A stretch of 8,329 nt of DNA from Clostridia bacterium (GTDB lineage: Bacteria; Bacillota_A; Clostridia; Oscillospirales; QAKW01), in the NCBI GenBank assembly GCA_017396865.1, contig JAFQKO010000064.1, forward strand, positions 1-8,329, given 5' to 3'. The first letter of the stretch is position 1; every line of letters starts with the position of its first letter. The notes under the pieces were generated by a model. That model was not told the DNA's origin. It made no database searches and worked only from the letters and a program-made list of their open reading frames with translations. The translations under genes were made by a program, and so were the position numbers. Shown piece after piece: positions 4,996-8,329 of this stretch.

Positions 4996-7900
4996 ATGAA
5001 AAAAATAATAATCGGATCCAAGCGCATCGTATGCCTGCTGCTGGCCCTGCTGCTGACGGCTTCGCTGCTGCCGATGGCCGCCTTTGCCGCCGACGTGCAG
5101 TATAAGATCGGCTTTGTCGATCAGGACGGCAACCGTATTTACGGCTCTGTCAGCATCCAAAACGCATACGACGGTACCCGATATTTCACCACCTCCTCAT
5201 ACACGCCGTACATCACCTTCACCGCCACCTCGAGCCGCTACTACAACGTGACCTTCCAAAACAACGACGGCTATTATCGGTTCTATACCTTTTTGGCCAG
5301 CACCGACGATACCGCGAAGGATAAAAGCGCCGTTTCCTGCATGGCGTTGCGGGTGCCCTACACCGTCACCGTCCGCTATGCCGACGGTACCCTCGCCACG
5401 GGGGTCAAGGTGCGCGCCGACTATGAGGTCGGGGAGCAGACCACCAACGGCAGCGGTCAATGCACCGTTTACGGCGCGGTCAACCGCGACGTGACGGTGG
5501 AGGCCTTCGACGGCCAAAATTGGGTGGGAACGGTAATCCGCCCCGCCACCCCCGGCCCCAAAACGCTGGAGCTGACCATCGAAAAGCGGGTCGCTGTTCC
5601 CATCAAGGTGTTGCTGGGCGGGCAGGAGTTTAACGGCTTTACCGTTACCGCTTCCAACGCCGAGGAAACAGTCAGCGGCAATCCCCCCTACCTCAAGCCG
5701 AACAAGACCTACACCCTGCAGATCGCCCACCACGAGAAGGGCGACAACATACTGGAACTCCAATTGGAAAACGGCATTCAGCCCATCACCGCCACCTATA
5801 CGGTGCCGAAAACCCCCACCGCGCAAACCTTTCATGCAACCCTCAAGCCGCCTGTTCCCTACTATTTCGGGTATGTGGGCAGCACCCCGCAGTTCATCTA
5901 TGCCGAAAACGGCAAGACCTATACGCTGAGCAGCGGTCGAAGCATCTCGTTTCTGATTGAAAACCGCATCAAGGGCGCAACCTACACCCTTACCTCGAGC
6001 AATCCCGCCGCGGTCAGCGTGAACGCGCTTTCCTACACCACCGTTGCCGCAGGGGAAGCCACCCTCACGCTGACGGTTACCTACGGCACCGCCTCCGAGT
6101 CGATCCGCTTCACCGTAAAGGTGCCGCGGACGCAGATCGCCATCCCCGCCGCCGACCCCACCGTTTATACCTACGACGGCACGGAGCATACCTATCAAAT
6201 CCCCGCCAACAATGCCTATACCGTATCCAACGCCACCCGCACCGAGGCGGGCAGCCAGCAGGTAACGGTATCCCTCAAGGACACCGCCCGCACCGAATGG
6301 AGCGATGGCACCACAAGCGATAAGCGCTATACCTTTACCGTTCAGCAGGCTGCCTCCGTTACCACACACCCCTCGGGCTTGAACCTCAGCTACAACGGCA
6401 CGCCGCAGACGTTGATTGCGCCCGGCGTCGCCGTCGACAGCGCCTTCGCCTTTGAATATGCCCTCGGCACCGACAACAGCACCCCACCTGCCGCAGGCTG
6501 GTCGACCGCGCTGCCCACCGCCACCGATGCAGGCGATTATTACGTTTGGTATCGATTGAATGCCGACAGCAACCACAAATCCGTTGCGCCAAGCTGTACC
6601 TTGGCAGAGATCCTGCCCATCTCCCCCACCGCCGACCTCTTTCTCTTTACCCCGCCGACGATGTTGACCTACGACGGTGCACCGAAGCTTGCCGACGTAA
6701 CCCCAGCCCCCTCCGTGCACGGAATGGGCGCCGTTACCGTTCGGTATTACGATGAAAACGGCCAACCGATCGATGCCCCCATCGAGGCGGGCAACTATCG
6801 AATCGAGCTGGAGGTGGCAAACGGCACCAACTACACCGCCGCCACCCTGCAAAATGAGAATTGGACCTTCACCGTTGCACCCCGCCAACTGACCGTTCAA
6901 TGGAGCGAAACGAGCTTCGTTTACGACGGCTCCGAGCATTTCCCCACGCTGCTCGTCAGCGGCATCGTCGGCGCGGATGACGTTCTCCTGCTCACCGAAG
7001 GGGCGCAGATCAATGCCAACCCCATCGGCAGCCCCTACACCGCAAAAATAATCGGCATCAGCGGCAACGACAGCGCCAACTACACCCTGCCCGCCGACTG
7101 CGACACCACCTTCACCATCGCCAAGCGGGATCCCGACGTCGGCACGGTCACGGTGGTCGGTACGGTAACCGACCGCACCCTGCCCAAATACGTGGAGCTG
7201 CAGCACAGCGGCAGCGCACAGGGCACCCTTGCCATTGCCGACATCGCCATGCTGGCCGATAAATCGGGCTACACCTGGCGCTTCACCCCCGCCGACACCG
7301 TAAACTACAACACCCTGCACGGCGCGGTTTCCATCGACGTGCTGGATACCACCGCCCCCACCGCCACCGTCACGGTGGCGGAAAACACCTGGAGCAAGCT
7401 GCTCAGCAACGTCACCTTCGGCTTATTCTTCGCCGAAGCCCAAACGGCGACCGTGACCGCCGCCGACGACGTGAACGGCAGCGGCCTGAAGGAGGTGCTT
7501 TACTGCCTCGCCGACCGCCCGATGACCGCCGAGGAGCTGGCGGTGGCCGAATGGACGCCCTACACCGCGCCGCTGACCCTCGCCACCGACGGCGAATGGG
7601 TGATCTACTGCAAGGTTACGGACGCCGACGGCAACGAAACGGTCATCAGCTCCGACGGGCTGGTGCTCGACCAAATCGCCCCGCTGCTGAAGGATCTGAA
7701 CGATCAAGCGACCTACTACGGCGACCTCACCCTCCGCGTAGAGGAGCCCTACCTCAGCAGCCTGACGGTGGACGGCAACGACCTGACCGATCAACTGACC
7801 GACGGCACCCTGACCCTCCCCGCCGACAACGCGGAGCACACCGTCATCGCCACCGACAAGGCGGGTAACGTAACCACGCGCACGGTCACCCTCTATAAGC

Positions 7901-8193
7901 TCTATACCGTTACCTTCGAGGATGAAAACGGCGTGGTGCAGACCGTTACCGTAAAGCACGGCGAGACCGTGCCCATGCCCGAGCCGCCCAAGAAGGAGGG
8001 CTATACCGTTACCTGGGAAACGGTTTTGGACACCGTGAGCGGCGACACCACCGTGCGGGCGGTTTACACCAAGAAGCCCGCAGGCGCCCCCGCCACCGGC
8101 GACAGCAGCAACGCCACCCTTTGGGTTGCGCTGGCCATCATCAGCGGCGGCCTCTTGGCCACCATGACCCTCTTTAAAAAACGGATCAAATAA
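4996..8193 (+). CDS. Large modular Ig-like cell-surface protein with LPXTG-type sorting signal
   Basis: A 1065-residue exported protein, probably wall-anchored. The ATG is supported by AAAGGAG (4980-4986), nine bases upstream. Residues 1-31 are a signal peptide: basic MKK...KR, a Leu/Ala-rich core, and AFA before the likely cut at 31/32. Residues 34-285 hold three beta-rich units; the middle one (about 121-196) has the pattern of carboxypeptidase-regulatory-like domains. Residues 286-376 resemble a group 2 bacterial Ig domain. Four MBG-like units follow, each opening with a Y-(D/N)-G strand: YTYDGTEH (391), LSYNGTPQ (464), LTYDGAPK (557) and FVYDGSEH (641). A further Ig pair (about 787-967) carries the familiar VTFGLFF segment. 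Residues 968-1026 look like an InlB B-repeat. The end is APATGD (1031-1036), a hydrophobic stretch (1041-1060) and KKRIK. Adhesion or matrix roles are plausible, but the ligand is unknown. No sortase gene is in the window, and no catalytic domain is seen. Confidence 0.94.
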   Translation: MKKIIIGSKRIVCLLLALLLTASLLPMAAFAADVQYKIGFVDQDGNRIYGSVSIQNAYDGTRYFTTSSYTPYITFTATSSRYYNVTFQNNDGYYRFYTFLASTDDTAKDKSAVSCMALRVPYTVTVRYADGTLATGVKVRADYEVGEQTTNGSGQCTVYGAVNRDVTVEAFDGQNWVGTVIRPATPGPKTLELTIEKRVAVPIKVLLGGQEFNGFTVTASNAEETVSGNPPYLKPNKTYTLQIAHHEKGDNILELQLENGIQPITATYTVPKTPTAQTFHATLKPPVPYYFGYVGSTPQFIYAENGKTYTLSSGRSISFLIENRIKGATYTLTSSNPAAVSVNALSYTTVAAGEATLTLTVTYGTASESIRFTVKVPRTQIAIPAADPTVYTYDGTEHTYQIPANNAYTVSNATRTEAGSQQVTVSLKDTARTEWSDGTTSDKRYTFTVQQAASVTTHPSGLNLSYNGTPQTLIAPGVAVDSAFAFEYALGTDNSTPPAAGWSTALPTATDAGDYYVWYRLNADSNHKSVAPSCTLAEILPISPTADLFLFTPPTMLTYDGAPKLADVTPAPSVHGMGAVTVRYYDENGQPIDAPIEAGNYRIELEVANGTNYTAATLQNENWTFTVAPRQLTVQWSETSFVYDGSEHFPTLLVSGIVGADDVLLLTEGAQINANPIGSPYTAKIIGISGNDSANYTLPADCDTTFTIAKRDPDVGTVTVVGTVTDRTLPKYVELQHSGSAQGTLAIADIAMLADKSGYTWRFTPADTVNYNTLHGAVSIDVLDTTAPTATVTVAENTWSKLLSNVTFGLFFAEAQTATVTAADDVNGSGLKEVLYCLADRPMTAEELAVAEWTPYTAPLTLATDGEWVIYCKVTDADGNETVISSDGLVLDQIAPLLKDLNDQATYYGDLTLRVEEPYLSSLTVDGNDLTDQLTDGTLTLPADNAEHTVIATDKAGNVTTRTVTLYKLYTVTFEDENGVVQTVTVKHGETVPMPEPPKKEGYTVTWETVLDTVSGDTTVRAVYTKKPAGAPATGDSSNATLWVALAIISGGLLATMTLFKKRIK

Positions 8194-8201
8194 ATAAATA
8201 T

Positions 8202-8230
8202 CCCCCCGTATAACGGGGGGTATTTCATTT
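8202..8230 (+). terminator. Intrinsic terminator after the surface protein gene
   Basis: CCCCCCG (8202-8208) pairs with CGGGGGG (8214-8220) around a TATAA loop, with a possible extra A-T pair. The tail TATTTCATTTT is T-rich but broken, so termination is likely but less efficient than at the two upstream hairpins. It begins nine bases after the TAA stop. Confidence 0.85.
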
Positions 8231-8329
8231 TCGGGCATAGCCCTAATACTACTGGCGGCGCACAAGTGCGCTTTTAATTGGCCTGCCAGCCGAGCAATTA
8301 TTACTTACTACCCATAAATGGGTCCCGTG
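8231..8329. other. Non-coding right end with clustered short palindromes
   Basis: No gene is visible here. In 99 bases there are four inverted repeats: GGGC-ATA-GCCC (8233-8243), GCGCAC-AA-GTGCGC (8258-8271, followed by TTTT), TAATTG...CAATTA (8275-8300) and CCCAT-AA-ATGGG (8311-8322). The second could act as a weak terminator for the plus strand. The density suggests a structured intergenic repeat or the edge of an RNA element, but the window ends before this can be settled. Confidence 0.4.

Noticed and set aside
5197..7320. A 707-codon open frame on the minus strand inside the surface protein gene
   Set aside because: It is codon-aligned with the sense gene, which avoids TTA, CTA and TCA codons, so antisense stops are missing by composition. 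The plus-strand gene has a ribosome site, signal peptide and recognisable domains; the antisense product has only Gly/Val/Ala-rich low-information sequence.
7423..8265. A 280-codon minus-strand frame across the end of the surface protein gene and its terminator
   Set aside because: It runs antisense through strong Ig-like coding sequence and a terminator hairpin, with no ribosome site recognised.
1..8329. CRISPR array, tRNA or rRNA, insertion sequence, toxin-antitoxin pair
   Set aside because: No regularly spaced repeats, cloverleaf, transposase or terminal inverted repeats were seen. The hydrolase/60-residue pair does not match a toxin-antitoxin layout I can name.

Overview
The window looks like chromosome from a Gram-positive bacterium of the Bacillota, most likely a GC-rich, gut-type Clostridia member (Oscillospiraceae-like). 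The evidence is strong AGGAGG-type ribosome sites, sigma-A promoters with a conserved extended -10, U-tracted intrinsic terminators, AT-rich intergenic DNA between GC-rich genes, and a large secreted protein ending in a Clostridia-style P-A-T-G-D cell-wall sorting signal. The lineage is an inference; there is no rRNA or marker gene here.

Layout. (1) 3-1820 (+) is a FAD-dependent oxidoreductase of the FAD_oxidored type, cut off by the left edge, with an added C-terminal beta-sandwich domain; a strong terminator follows. (2) 1939-2508 (+) is an unrecognised 189-residue protein with its own promoter; its C-terminal half resembles the core-binding domain of tyrosine recombinases without a catalytic domain. 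(3) A second promoter drives a possible 24-codon leader ORF (2612-2686), which overlaps the GTG start of a small alpha/beta hydrolase (2683-3282), followed by a 60-residue unknown protein (3310-3492). A bidirectional terminator at about 3498-3532 separates this unit from (4), a second FAD-dependent oxidoreductase on the minus strand (3534-4841). (5) A divergent promoter region (4842-4995) leads into a 1065-residue modular surface protein (4996-8193), which ends at a terminator. The last 100 bases hold no gene but carry a cluster of short palindromes.

How the parts relate. The two oxidoreductases belong to the same broad family and share motif order, but they lie on opposite strands and are not in one operon. 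The hydrolase and the 60-residue protein are probably co-transcribed. Three plus-strand promoters share an identical 11-base block covering the extended -10. The promoters of the 189-residue protein and of the hydrolase unit also share a CTTGGAAA-like element, twice as a 12-base direct repeat exactly 21 bases apart at the first. This suggests, but does not prove, common regulation.

I do not see a clear defence system, mobile element, CRISPR array or biosynthetic cluster. The most original signals are the promoter repeats, the leader ORF overlapping the hydrolase start, and the recombinase-like domain without a catalytic half.
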